64,000 nucleotides of DNA from Anaeramoeba ignava (lineage: Eukaryota; Metamonada; Anaeramoebidae): the NCBI GenBank assembly GCA_028826165.1, contig JAPDFW010000066.1:1-64000 (forward strand). The letters are read 5' to 3'. The notes under the pieces are model-generated. The model worked only from the letters and a program-made list of their open reading frames with translations, had not been told where the DNA came from and searched no databases. Below, in pieces: positions 50,430 to 64,000 of the stretch (positions are counted from its first letter, which is position 1; each line of letters opens with the position of its first letter). Both the position numbers and the translations under genes were made by a program.

Positions 50430-53400
50430 ATTAAATAAATAAAAAACAAATCTAAATTTAAAATAAAATAAATTTAAAATAAATTATTATTAAAATTAAA
50501 TATTTATATTTATTAAAATATTTATTCCACTTTTTTTTAATATTTTTTTATAATTAATATTAAATTAATAAATAATTAAAAATATCAAATTAATAAATAA
50601 AATACTTATTTCAATTTAAAATAAAATAAATTTAAAATAAATTATTATTAAATATTATTAAAATTAAATATTTATCTTTATTAAAATATTTATTCCACTT
50701 TTTAATATTTTATTATAATTAATATTAAATTAATAAATAATCAAAAATATTAAATTAATAAATAAAATAATTATTCCAATTTAAAATAAAATAAATTTAA
50801 AATAAATTTAAAAATAAATTATTATTAAAATTAAATATTTATTTTTATTAAAATATTTATTCCACTTTTTTTTATTATTTTTTTATAATTAATATTAAAT
50901 TAATAAATAATCAAAAATATTAAATTAATAAATAAAATAATTATTTTAATTTAAAATAAAAATAAATTTAAAATAAATTATTATTAATTATTATTAAAAT
51001 TAAATATTTATCTTGATTAAAATATTTATTCCACTTTTTAATATTTTTATAATTAATATTAAATTAATAAATAATTAAAAATATTAATTTAATAAATAAA
51101 ATAATTATTTCAATTTAAAATAAAATAAATTTAAAAATAAATTATTATTAATTATTATTAAAATTAAATATTTATATTTATTAAAATATTTATTCCACTT
51201 TTTATTATTTTGTTATAATTAATATTAAATTAATAAATAAATAAAAATATTAATTTAATAAAATAAAATAATTATTTCAATTTAAAATAAAATAAATTTA
51301 AAATAAATTATTATTAATTATTATTAAAATTAAATATTTATCTTTATTAAAATAGTTGGTAAAAATAATATTTTATTATAATTAATATTAAATTAATAAA
51401 TAATTAAAAATATTAATTTAATAAATAAAATTATTATTTCAATTTAAAATAAAATAAAATTAAAATAAATTATTATTAATTATTATTAAAATTAAATATT
51501 TATCTTTATTAAAATATTTATTCCACTTTTTAATATTTTATTATAATTAATATTAAATTAATAAATAATCAAAAATATTAATTTAATAAATAAAATAATT
51601 ATTTCAATTTAAAATAAAATAAATTTAAAATAAATTATTATTAATTATTATTAAAATTAAATATTTATTTTTATTAAAATATTTATTCCACTTTTTATTA
51701 TTTTATTATAATTAATATTAAATTAATAAATAATTAAAAATATTAATATAATAAATAAAATAATTATTTCAATTTAAAATAAAATAAATTTAAAATAAAT
51801 TTAAAATAAATTATTATTAAAATTAAATATTTATATTTATTAAAATATTTATTCCACTTTTTATTATTTTTATAATTAATATTAAATTAATAAATAATTA
51901 AAAATATTAAATTAATAAATAAAATAATTATTTCAATTTAAAATAAAATAAATTTAAAATAAATTATTATTAAAATTAAATATTTATATTTATTAAAATA
52001 TTTATTCCACTTTTTTTTTATTATTTTTTTATAATTAATATTAAATTAATAAATAATTAAAAATATTAATTTAATAAATAAAATAATTATTTTAATTTAA
52101 AATAAAATAAATTTAAAATAAATTATTATTAATTATTATTAAAATTAAATATTTATTTTTATTAAAATATTTATTCCACTTTTTAATATTTTATTATAAT
52201 TAAAATTAAATTAATAAATAATCAAAAATATTAATTTAATAAATAAAATAATTATTTCAATTTAAAATAAAATAAATTTAAAATAAATTATTATTAAAAT
52301 TAAATATTTATTTTTATTAAAATATTTATTCCACTTTTTTTTTTTAATATTTTTTTTATAATTAATATTAAATTAATAAATAATTAAAATATTAATTTAA
52401 TAAATAAAATAATTATTTCAATTTTAAAATAAAATAAATTTAAAATAAATTTAAAATAAATTATTATTAAAATTAAATATTTATATTTATTAAAATATTT
52501 ATTCCACTTTTTTTATTATTTTTATTATAATTAATATTAAATTAATAAATAATTAAAAATATTAAATTAATAAATAAAATAATTATTTCAATTTAAAATA
52601 AAATAAATTTAAAATTAATTATTAATAATTATTATTAAAATTAAATATTTATCTTTATTAAAATAGTTGGTAAAAATAATATTTTATTATAATTAATATT
52701 AAATTAATAAATAATTAAAAATATTAAATTAATAAATAAAATAATTATTCCAATTTAAAATAAAATAAATTTAAAATAAATTTAAAATAAATTATTATTA
52801 AAATTAAATATTTATCTTTATTAAAATATTTATTCCACTTTTTTTTTTTATTATTTTTTTATAATTAATATTAAATTAATAAATAAATAAAAATATTAAA
52901 TTAATAAATAAAATAATTATTTCAATTTAAAATAAAATAAATTTAAAATAAATTATTATTAATTATTATTAAAATTAAATATTTATCTTTATTAAAATAT
53001 TTATTCCACTTTTTTTTTATTATTTTATTATAATTAATATTAAATTAATAAATAATCAAAAATATTAAATTAATAAATAAAATAATTATTTCAATTTAAA
53101 ATAAAATAAATTTAAAATAAATATTATTAAAATTAAATATTTATATTTATTAAAAATATTTATTCCACTTTTTTTTTATTATTTTTTTATAATTAATATT
53201 AAATTAATAAATAATTAAAAATATTAAATTAATAAATAAAATAATTATTCCAATTTAAAATAAAATAAATTTAAAATAAATTATTATTAATTATTATTAA
53301 AATTAAATATTTATATTTATTAAAATATTTATTCCACTTTTTTTTTTATTATTTTTTTATAATTAATATTAAATTAATAAATAATTAAAAATATTAATTT

Positions 53401-53600
53401 AATAAATAAAATAATTATTTCAATTTAAAATAAAATAAATTTAAAATAAATTATTATTAAAATTAAATATTTATATTTATTAAAATATTTATTCCACTTT
53501 TTTTTATTATTTTTTTATAATTAATATTAAATTAATAAATAATTAAAAATATTAAATTAATAAATAAATTCAATTTAAAATAAAATAATTATTTCAAATT
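50430..53600. repeat. ~165 bp satellite array (about 19 units)
   Basis: Head-to-tail units share AAAATATTTATTCCACTTTTT, ATAATTAATATTAAATTAAT and TTCAATTTAAAATAAAATAA. TTCCACTTTT recurs near 50526, 50692, 50860, 51028, 51193, 51520, 51686, 51855, 52004, 52174, 52330, 52503, 52826, 52997, 53165, 53333 and 53496. Two units (~51350 and ~52665) instead carry AAAATAGTTGGTAAAAATAA. Units vary in T-run length and in the number of TTATTATTAA copies. Confidence 0.9.
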
Positions 53601-53682
53601 ATTTTTTTTTTGTGATTAAAATATTTTTTATTCAATTTAAAATGAAATGAAATGAAATTTTTATTTATCTTTATTAAAATTG

Positions 53683-55678
53683 CTATTTTTGATTAATCAA
53701 TTTATCAATTCTCATTAATTCTCCAACAACAATCAAAATCATTTTGGATTTCACTTCAACAATATCTTCAGGTAAAGCGAAAATGGAGGCGCCAATCTTT
53801 CTGCAAAGCGAAATGGCATAAAGAGCATTATTCATACATTCTTCATCAGAATTTCCGCTTTGAATAAAATTATAATTGATTGCTTTTGGAGAAATTGAAT
53901 AAACTAAATCAATCAAAAAAATTCCGTTTTGAAGCGAGCGATCTTTGAAGTTGGGAATGGAGGATTGCTTCCCAGCCGATTCAATCTTAGTATTTGCCCA
54001 AGTGACGATATCCTTGTCAGTTATTCTTCCAGATTGAATAACATTGAGTTTTGTGAGGATTGTTTTGATATGATATTCCATTGCTTGCCAAACAAACCCG
54101 AGAATCAAAGTTTTGTTTCCTTCTTGGATATTTTCACCCGAGATGTTGATTAAATGCAAATGGAGTGATTTCCCCAATTCAATAACATAATTGCAATTCT
54201 CCAATTTTTTGAAAACATCATTTGGAACCAAGTTGACTTTTTTCCAGTTGACGAGATTAGGCTCAATTTTATCAATCACCTTCAAAATCACCAAACCGTC
54301 GCGTAAATCCTTGGAAAGATCATAAACCTTCGGCTGGATTCCCATGCTGTTGATCCATATTCTCAGCGCCCGTTCTTCTCTTGTTCCTGCTCGATCGTGA
54401 TCGTCAAACACGATTTTTTGTGCTTGTTCTTTCGAGATTGAAATTCCAGAACGAGTGTGGAACAAAAGCGCAAGAAAAGCCGCGTTTAATTGGTCGTATT
54501 TTCCCGACATTATTGTTTGCGCTGAGATGAATTGTTTGCAATCCAAATTTGACGCGAATTTTTCAATCATTTTCGCTTGAATATCGGGATCTGTTTCCTT
54601 TGCAAATTCCGCAAGAGGACACAATTGAGGGCTTAATTGGTTCATCAACGTTGCAAACACGATTGGTTGCTGGAGATCCTCGGAAAAATTCTGGATAATC
54701 CTTTTCTCGCCAGCCCTGTGAATGTGGTAGTTAATCCATTTCAAAAGAATATTTTCTGGCGGAATTTTATTGATTTCATCGATTAATTCTTGTGATAATC
54801 CCTTCTTGTTGTTTTCGTCAAATAAAACCACAATTTCTGGGTGTTTGATGATTTTCAAATTCGAAAATAACCCAAGTTTGATAATCTCCCAAGTTAGTTG
54901 CAATATCGAAGATTCATCTCCATTCAGCAATGATTGCGGTTCAATTTCCGAAACATTGCATCCAATCCATTTTGCCGAATTAAGGCATAAGTTGTGATTT
55001 TCAAGTGAGGATTCCTCGTTGATTTCATAGTTGATTGCTCTGTTGTCAATTGTTAAAGGAAAACTATCGTTGATTAACTTGCAAAGCAAAACTCCATTCT
55101 TCGCTGCTTCTAAAAGATCCGCGGATTTTGTTCCGATTGGCAGAATATTGATTAAATCCCGATCGTATTTTAATCTCAAATTTATATATCCAACCAATTC
55201 CTTCTCAAGTAAATCAACACTTCTTTTTGATTCAATTTTCCCCTTCAAATTTTCAATAGTCTCTTTTAACTTCGCATTCTCTTCTTCAATTTCTTCCCCT
55301 TTTTCTTTGTCTGTTGCAATTATTTCTGTTGAAAATTCAAGTTTTTCTTTTAATATCTTGTTTTCTTCTTCAAGATTCTGTATTTTTTGGTTCAAATCCT
55401 CAATTTTTCTTCGCATATTCCTTGTTCAGAGAAGACATTGTTTCCTGAAAATCTAATTTTTCTTTTTCATTTTCTAAATTCAAAAAAAAAAGATGAGCAC
55501 AAATTAATATTTTGATGTTTCCATTGTTTGAAATTTTTGGATCAAGAGTACTTTTTTCATCTTCGAGTTGTGATATTTTTGATCAACTCTTCTTCTCTTC
55601 TTTTCCCGTTTTCAATTTGCTTTTTAAAGATTCGTAATTGATTTTGTTTAAATTATCGACAACCTTTTCTTCCTTCAT
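53683..55678 (-). CDS. Fimbrin/plastin-like actin-bundling protein
   Basis: The intact frame (53683-55416, 577 codons) has four calponin-homology domains forming two actin-binding modules. CH1 has GVLLCKLINDSFPLTIDNRA, IN, LNSAKWIGC and LQLTWEIIKLGLF. CH2 has ILLKWINYHIHRAGEKRIIQ and FAKETDP. CH3 has REERALRIWINSMGIQP and LRDGLVILKVIDKIEP. CH4 has DIVTWANTKIESAGKQSSIP. The N-terminus is a coiled coil (IEDLNQKIQNLEEENKILKE) instead of the EF-hands usual in animal and amoebal fimbrins. Upstream, in shifted frames, MKEEKVVDNLNKINYESLK (ATG 55678), ISQLEDEKSTLD and LDFQETMSSLNKEY extend the coil, so ATG 55416 may be internal, with shifts near 55405 and 55590. The gene has no introns in its core. 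It is visibly richer in G/C and in C/G-ending codons than its neighbours, as often seen in strongly expressed genes. Confidence 0.88.
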
Positions 55679-55755
55679 ACAAAATTTACGGGAAAAAGTT
55701 GATAATTTATATTTTTGGAACTAATTCATTTGTTTTTGTTGATTTTTCTAAGTTG

Positions 55756-56133
55756 TTAAAAATGATATAAAATCAAACGATTAAATTTTGAGAATATATT
55801 TAGAAAATATTTAAAAATATTTAAATTGAAATCAACTTTTTCAAGTGGACAATCTATCAAGGAATATAAAAAACTACTAAATCCAAATCCAATTCCTTGA
55901 AGAGCTGCTTCTTTAGTTGTGGATTTAATTACTGACAATAATCTTTGTTTTGGTGATTGCTGTTGATGATCAGCAAAAGTTAAAATCAAACCAAAAATTC
56001 CTCCACAAAAAGTGCCTAATTTAAAACCAGAAATACCATTTTCTAATGCTTTCAAAAAACAATTTTCTTCATCTTCTATTTGGGATTTTTTTTTTGAATT
56101 TTTTCCTAATAGAAAAGGGTTTAAATTTTGCAT
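55756..56133 (-). CDS. Tim17/Tim22/Tim23-family membrane protein
   Basis: From ATG 56133 (MQNLNPFLLGKNSKKKSQ) the frame reads ALENGISGFKLGTFCGGIFG, LILTF, then KEAALQGIGFGFSSFLYSLI and DCPLEK. Glycine-spaced helices ending in a short acidic/basic motif are typical of the family that forms or assists inner-membrane import channels. This organelle could be a hydrogenosome. An in-frame ATG at 56187 would add 18 residues, but that stretch is a translation of the T-tract promoter element, so the second ATG is preferred. After CPLEK a GTTGAT donor may open an intron with acceptor CTTAG near 55752. In that case the protein ends KNQQKQMN rather than with the Phe/Ile-rich tail. The gene is divergent from kinase gene 1. 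Confidence 0.65.
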   Translation of the reverse strand: MQNLNPFLLGKNSKKKSQIEDEENCFLKALENGISGFKLGTFCGGIFGLILTFADHQQQSPKQRLLSVIKSTTKEAALQGIGFGFSSFLYSLIDCPLEKVDFNLNIFKYFLNIFSKFNRLILYHF

Positions 56134-56217
56134 TAAAATTTTAAAATTCAAAAAAAGAAAAAATGAAAAATGAAAAATTTTTTTCATTTTTCCTTTTCAA
56201 AATTTTAAAATTATAAA
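56134..56217. promoter_or_regulatory. Compact divergent promoter (Tim17-like / kinase 1)
   Basis: Only 84 bases separate two divergent starts. Minus-strand CATTTTTCATTTTTTC precedes the Tim17-like ATG. Plus-strand TTTTTTTCATTTTTCC (56178-56193) precedes the kinase ATG by ~25 bases. Each gene therefore has its own T-tract/CA element. Confidence 0.45.
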
Positions 56218-57891
56218 ATGCAAAACGAAATCAAAAATCAATTTCCTTCAGGAAATAATTTTAAAGCAAAAAGAAAAATTGGAAAAGGTTCTTATGGAAC
56301 AGTTTATTTAGGAAAAACTTTAAAAACAAAAGAAATTTGTGCAATTAAAAAAATTGATATCCAAAAAAATTTCAATCAAAAACAAATTATCAGAGAAATT
56401 CAAATTATGAAAAAAGTTAAACATGAAAATTGTGTTAAATTATTTTTTATTGAACCAGAAAATTATCAAAAAGTAATTCAATAAAAAAAAAATATCAAAA
56501 ATTTCCAAATTAAAATTTAAAATTTAAAATTTAAAAAGTCTGATTTAATTTATGTTGTTATGCAATATTGTAATATGAATGATTTAAATCATTATATCCA
56601 ATCAAAAAACAAAAGAATTTCTATTGAAGAAATGAAAGAAATATTTAGGCAAATTCGTATAATTTTCTTTTTTATAAATTAAAATTAAATTAAAATATAA
56701 ATTAAAATTTAAATTAGTTCAAGGATTGAAATATTTATACCAAAAACAAATTGTTCATCGTGATTTAAAACCTGAAAATATTCTACTTCAAAAAAATGAA
56801 GATTCAAAATTTGGATATTCAATTAAATTAGCTGATTTTGGATTTGCAAGAAAAATTCCAAAAGATGATTTAGGAAAACTTCAGAAAATGCAATCCTTTG
56901 CTGGAAGCCCTTTATATATTGCTCCAGAAGTTTGGATTATTATTTTAAAAAACTAAAATATTTATTTAAATGCAAATTATTTCAAAAAATAGATTTTATT
57001 TGGTGAATCTTATACTTCAAAAGTTGATTTATGGAGTTTAGGTGCAATTTTATATGAAATTATTACAGGAAGTATACCTTTTCAAGCAGAAAATATAAAC
57101 GATTTAAAACTTATTTATAAAAATACGACAAAAAAATCACTTCCAAAAAAAGTTTTAGTAAATAAATTGAAAATATATTATTTCAAATTAATTAATTAAT
57201 TAATTCATTTATTTATTTAATCCAAAAAAAAAAGAATGTTGTTCCAAAAGAATGTAATGATTTAGTTGAAAAATTATTAACTGTTGATCCTGAATTAAGG
57301 ATTTCAAGACAAGATTTACATAATCATCCTTTTATTTTTGAAAAATTAGTAAACTATTTAAATTCCAAAAAAATTATTCAACAAATTTAAAAAAAAATTC
57401 ATTTTAATAAATAGAAAGAATCAGTGGAAAAATCACAAAGTTTATTAGATTTAGAAAAGGGAATAATTGGAATTACAAAAGAAGATTTTGAAAGCAAAGA
57501 AAATGATAAACTTTCATTTAAAAAAGGAGAAGTAATTGAAATTATTAAAATTAAAAAAGATAAAGAAATTTGTGAAGGAATATTGAAAGAAGAAAAAGGA
57601 ATTATTGAATTAAAATCAATTGATTTATATCAGAAAATTGAAAATATTTTTTCAATAATTGAATCAAATAATCAAATTAAAAAATTTCAAAAAAGAATTA
57701 TTGGAATTACTAAATATAGATATCAAGCAAATCAATTTTCATTACCAAAAGGAGAATTAGTTGAAATTACACTTATAAATGGAGAGAGTAGTTCTTGTGA
57801 AATTCAATTTGAAAATCAAAAAGATGAAATTCCTCTTTCATTTTTGGATTTTTATGAACAAATTGGAGGAAATAATGGAAATCAAAAATAA
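56218..57891 (+). CDS. ULK/ATG1-like protein kinase with two SH3-like domains (gene 1)
   Basis: Six exons: 56218-56472, 56539-56656, 56718-56929, 56993-57151, 57235-57348 and 57415-57891. All introns are GT-AG and the phases agree, giving 444 residues. The kinase domain has the Gly loop GKGSYGTV, AIKK lysine, [29 protein letters not shown] and TSKVDLWSLGAILYEIITG. The DFGFAR and GSPLYxAPE signatures with LDPELR-type end (VDPELRISRQDLHNHPF) resemble ULK/ATG1 kinases. The C-terminal exon gives two SH3-like folds (IIGITKEDFESKENDKLSFK, KGEVIEI; IIGITKYRYQANQFSLPKGE, LVEI). SH3 aromatic ligand residues are largely missing. Catalytic residues are intact. Tandem duplicates follow at 58171 and 61132. 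Confidence 0.85.
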
Positions 57892-58130
57892 ATTAGAAAA
57901 AAGAAAAGAGATCATTTTTTGAATCAAATTTTTGCTTTTTTTTTATTTAAAAAAAGAAGAAAAATGGAAAAAAAAAATTATTTCTTTTGAAATAAATTTC
58001 TTCATTAAAAAAATCAATATTTAATTCATAAAAACTCAAATTTGAATATAAATAGCTTTTTATAAAATAATTTTTAATTTAATTTAATTAACGAAAACAA
58101 AATTTCAATAAAAAATTTATTATTAAAAAA
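57892..58130. other. Spacer between kinase genes 1 and 2
   Basis: About 240 bases of A/T-rich DNA with AAAAGAGATCATTTTTTG, a motif also found after kinase gene 2 (~61018). It is otherwise featureless. Confidence 0.5.
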
Positions 58131-58147
58131 TTTTTTCATTTTTTTCT
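58131..58147 (+). promoter_or_regulatory. T-tract/CA element before kinase gene 2
   Basis: TTTTTTCATTTTTTTCT lies about 25-40 bases upstream of the ATG at 58171. The following CTTTTTAAAATTTTAAAATG is nearly the same as in kinase gene 1. Confidence 0.4.
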
Positions 58148-58170
58148 TTTTTCCTTTTTAAAATTTTAAA

Positions 58171-60685
<2,515 letters not shown>

Positions 60686-61073
60686 AAATCAAAATTAAAA
60701 ATTAAAATTCAAATCAAATTCAAATCAAATTTAAAATTAAAATCAAAATTCAAATTCAAAATCAAAATCAAATTTAAAATCAAAATCTAAATTAAATTTA
60801 AAATCAAAATAAAAATCAAAATTAAAATTAAAATTAAAATTAAAATCAAAATTAAAATTAAAATCAAAAATCAAAATAAAAATCAAAATTAAAATTAAAA
60901 TCAAAATTATAAATCAAAATCAAAATCAAAATTAAAATTAAAAATTAAAATTAAAATTAAAATTAAAATTAAAATTAAAATTAAAATTAAAATTAAATTC
61001 AAATCTAAATTTAAAAGAAAAGAGATCATTTTTTCCACTTTTTTTTAACCAATTTTTTTTTTGCTTTTTTTTT
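60686..61073. repeat. AAATCA/AAAATT compound repeat between kinase genes 2 and 3
   Basis: Mixed AAATCA and AAAATT hexamers to about 61010, then AAAAGAGATCATTTTT and T-runs. No gene. Confidence 0.8.
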
Positions 61074-61090
61074 TCATTTTTTTTTTCTTA
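61074..61090 (+). promoter_or_regulatory. T-tract/CA element before kinase gene 3
   Basis: TTTCATTTTTTTTTTCT lies about 45 bases upstream of the ATG at 61132. Confidence 0.35.
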
Positions 61091-61131
61091 ATTTTCTTTT
61101 TTTCTAAATAAAAATAACGTAAAAAAAAAAA

Positions 61132-63495
61132 ATGGAAAAAAAAAAAAGTAAATCAAAACAGAAAATATTATTTACTGGAAGAAAATTCCAAGCAAAAATC
61201 AAAATTGGAGAAGGTTCTTATGGGAAAGTTTATTCAGGAAAAATTTTAAAAACAGAAGAAAATTGTGCAATTAAAAGAATTAGTTTCAAAGAAAAACCAA
61301 AAAGAAGAGAAAAAGTAAATCGAGCAATTCAAATTATGAAATTAATTAATCATGAAAATTGTATTGATTTATTTTTTGTTGAACCAAAACATTACCGAAA
61401 AGTAATTCAATATTTAATTTATAATATAATTTAAATATTTAATTTATAATTTAATTTAAATATTTAATTTATAATTTAATTTAAATATTTAAAAAGGCTG
61501 AACCAATTTATGTTGTTATGGAATTTTGTGATATGGGTGAACTAAAGGAATATATCGAATCAAAACAAGAAAGAATTTCTATTGAAGAAATAAAAGAAAT
61601 ATTTGGACAAATTGGTATTTTTTTAAATTTAAAATCAAAAATCTAAATCTAAATCAAAATCAAAATCAAAATCTAAATCTAAATCAAAATCAAAATCAAA
61701 ATCTAAATCAAAATCAAAATCAAAATCAAATCAAAATCAAAATAAAATTGGAAATCAAAATCAAAATTAAAATCAAAATTAAAATTAAAATCAAAATCAA
61801 AATCAAAATCAAAAATCAAAATCAAATTAAAATCAAAAATCAAAATCAAATTAAAATCAAAATTAAAATCAAAATCAAAATCAAATTCAAAATTAAAATC
61901 AAAATCAAAATCAAAATCAAAATTAAAATCAAAATCAAAAATTAAAATCAAAATCAAAAATCAAAAATCAAAATCAAAAATCAAAAATCAAAATCAAAAA
62001 TCAAATTCAAATTAAAATTAAAATCAAAATCAAAATTTAATTAGTTCAAGGATTGAAATATTTATATGAAAAAGGAATTGTTCATCGTGATTTAAAACCT
62101 CAAAATATCCTTCTTCAAAAAAATGATGATTCAAAATTTGGATATACAATTAAATTAGCTGATTTTGATTTTGCAAGAAAAATTCCAAAAGATGATTTAG
62201 GAAAATCATTAAATATGGAATCATTTGTTGAAGTCCTGCTTATATGGCTCCAGAAGTCTGAAATTTTAATATAAAAATAATTCAAATCAAAATTAAAATC
62301 AAAATTATTTCAAAAATAGATTTTATTTCATGATAAATATACTTCAAAATCTGATTTATGGAGTTTAGGTGCAATTTTATATGAATTATTTACAGGAAGT
62401 ATACCTTTTCAAGCATTTGATATAAATGATTTAAAAAGACAATATCGACAAATTACAAAAATCACTTCCAAAAGATATTTTAGTAAATAAATTGAAAATA
62501 TTTTATTCTATTCCAAAATAAATTAATTAATTGATTTATTTATTTAATCCAAAAAGAATGTTGTTCCAAAAGAATGTAGTGATTTAGTTGAGGATTATTA
62601 ACTGTTGATCCAAATTTAAGAATTTCAAGAGAAAAAGTTACATAATCATCCTTTTGTTTTTGAAAAATTAGTAAACTATTTAAATTCCAAAAAAATTATT
62701 CAACAAATTTAAAAAAAAATTCATTTTAATAAATAGAAAGAATCAATGGAAAAATCAAAAGAAATACAAAGTTTAGAAAATGCAATGATTGGAATTACAA
62801 AAGAAGATTTTGAAAGCAAAGAAAATGATAAACTTTCATTTAAAAAAGGAGATATAATTGAAATTATTAAAATTAAAAAAGATAAAGAAATTTGTGAAGG
62901 AATATTAAAAAGAGAAAAAGCAATTATTGAATTAAAATTAATTGATTTATTTCAGAAAATTGAGGATATTTTTTCAATAATTGAATCAAATAATAAAATT
63001 AAAAAATTTCAAAAAAGAATTATTGGAATTGCTAAATATGATTATAAAGCAAATGAATTTTCATTATCAGAAGGAGAAGTAATTGAAATTAATAATATAA
63101 ATAAAGGAAATGATTCTTGTGAAATTCAATTTGAAAATCAAAAAGATGAAATTCCTTTTTTCTTTTTGGATTTTTATGAACAAATTGAACAAATTGAAGA
63201 AAATAATGAAAATCAAAACGAAATTCAAATTCAAAATCTAAATCTAAATCAAAACGAAAATCAAAACGAAAATCAAAACGAAAATCAAAACGAAAATCAA
63301 AATGAAAAAGAAAAAGAAAAAGAAAAAGAAACAAATAAGCATCACCATAAACACAAACATCATCATCATCATAAGCACAAACATCATCATCACAACCACA
63401 CAAAAAATTCAAAATCAAAATCAAAATCAAAATCAAAATCAAAATCAAAATCAAAATCAAATTCTAAATCAAATCAAAATCAAAATCAAAATTAA
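61132..63495 (+). pseudogene. Third kinase-SH3 gene, decayed kinase domain
   Basis: Exon equivalents are 61132-61401, 61497-61614, from 62045, ~62322 onward, ~62567 onward and 62737-63495. The Gly loop (GEGSYGKV), AIKR lysine and VHRDLKPQN are present, but DFG has become DFD ([10 protein letters not shown]). One G is lost in the activation segment (~62228, where GSPAYMAPE should follow SFV). Another base is lost near 62458, and exon 5 is garbled at LVEDY. These destroy the kinase frame. In contrast, the last exon is fully open: two SH3-like domains, an Asn/Glu/Lys run, a His/Lys block and a Ser/Lys tail. Intron 2 is 430 bases of AAATCA repeat. The gene is either dead or makes a pseudokinase or SH3-only product. 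Confidence 0.75.
61630..62040. repeat. AAATCA repeat filling kinase gene 3 intron 2
   Basis: Hexamers of AAATCA with AAATCT and AAAATT variants lie between a GGTATT donor and a TTAG acceptor. This is the same intron position as the TAAATTAAAATA expansion in gene 2, but with a different motif. Confidence 0.9.
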
Positions 63496-63799
63496 AATTA
63501 AAATTAAAATTAAAATTAAAATTAAAATTAAAATCTAAATCAAAATTAAAATCAAAAATCAAATTCAAAATCAAAATCAAAATACAAAATCAAATTTAAA
63601 ATCAAATTCTAAATCAAATCAAAATCAAATCAAAATTAAAATTAAAATTAAAATTAAAATCTAAATCAAAATTAAAATCAAAAATCAAATTAAAATTCAA
63701 AATCAAAATTAAAATTAAAATCAAAATTAAAATTAAAATTAAAATTAAAATTAAAATTAAAATTAAAAATTAAAGTTCTTATTTAAAAAAAAACAAAAA
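63496..63799. repeat. AAATCA/AAAATT compound repeat
   Basis: Mixed hexamers after the third kinase gene, including a partly duplicated ~110-base block (TCAAATTCTAAATCAAATC near 63460 and 63602). No gene. Confidence 0.8.
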
Positions 63800-63988
63800 A
63801 TGGGAAAAAAAACAATAAGATCATTAAATTTAAATTTAAAGTTAAATTCAAATGAAAAATTTAAAACGAAACTGAAAACAATAAGATCAAAATCAAAATC
63901 AAAATCAAAATCAAAATCAAAATCAAAATCAAAATCAAAATCAAAAATTAAATTTAAATTTAAAATTAAAATTAAAATTAAAAATTAA
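63800..63988 (+). CDS. Possible start of a further gene, very low complexity
   Basis: An ATG opens 62 codons: MGKKTIRSLNLNLKLNSNEK, then KFKTKLKTIRSK and a Ser-Lys/Lys-Ile repeat. A short T run precedes it (63780) but not the CATTTTT element. TIRS occurs twice in it. It may be a basic low-complexity protein or merely an open frame through AAATCA repeat. Not recognised. Confidence 0.2.
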   Translation: MGKKTIRSLNLNLKLNSNEKFKTKLKTIRSKSKSKSKSKSKSKSKSKSKIKFKFKIKIKIKN

Positions 63989-64000
63989 AAATTAAAGTTC

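Overview
The window is extremely AT-rich nuclear DNA from a single-celled eukaryote. Genes carry short GT-AG introns, often padded with simple repeats, use the standard stop codons, and are separated by satellites and microsatellites. Pyruvate:ferredoxin oxidoreductase together with methylmalonyl-CoA epimerase suggests an anaerobe with hydrogenosome-like fermentation that may make propionate. BTB-TLDc, RasGAP and TSC1-like genes suit an amoeboid cell. An Anaeramoeba-like metamonad is my best guess, but this is inference, not identification.

Layout. 1-8,240: almost gene-free AT-rich DNA with one isolated ankyrin exon (2028-2123) and a ~155 bp satellite. 8,614-9,813: decayed tyrosine recombinase. 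9,814-14,045: gene-free, ending in a decayed ankyrin last exon. 14,046-26,155: a transposon nest. It holds a nearly complete LINE (minus strand), a ~150 bp satellite, a pogo/Tigger-like transposase that appears to have inserted at a TA dinucleotide in a second LINE, and a decayed RNase H-fold transposase-like gene whose last exon, spliced in phase, carries a ubiquitin-specific protease Cys box. An intact ankyrin last exon with no partner follows at 26,000.

26,156-28,118: another satellite. 28,119-50,375: host genes. These are a CS-domain protein, a repeat-invaded helical-repeat-like relic, PFOR (minus, 3 exons), a CH-RasGAP-PH protein (9 exons), methylmalonyl-CoA epimerase (2 exons with a 2.5 kb microsatellite intron), a TSC1/hamartin-like gene and a BTB-BACK-TLDc gene. 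50,430-53,600: ~19 copies of a ~165 bp satellite. 53,683-55,678: fimbrin-like actin bundler (minus). 55,756-56,133: Tim17/22/23-family protein (minus). 56,218-63,495: three tandem ULK/ATG1-like kinase-SH3 genes, the third decayed.

Themes. TSC1, RasGAP, fimbrin and the kinases point to small-GTPase, TOR and actin signalling. PFOR and the epimerase point to anaerobic carbon metabolism. Nearly all plus-strand gene starts are preceded within ~65 bp by a T-tract interrupted by CA (TTTTCATTTTTT), a candidate core promoter. Several otherwise well-conserved genes are broken by one-base shifts, many at A-runs, so assembly error and true decay cannot always be separated here.
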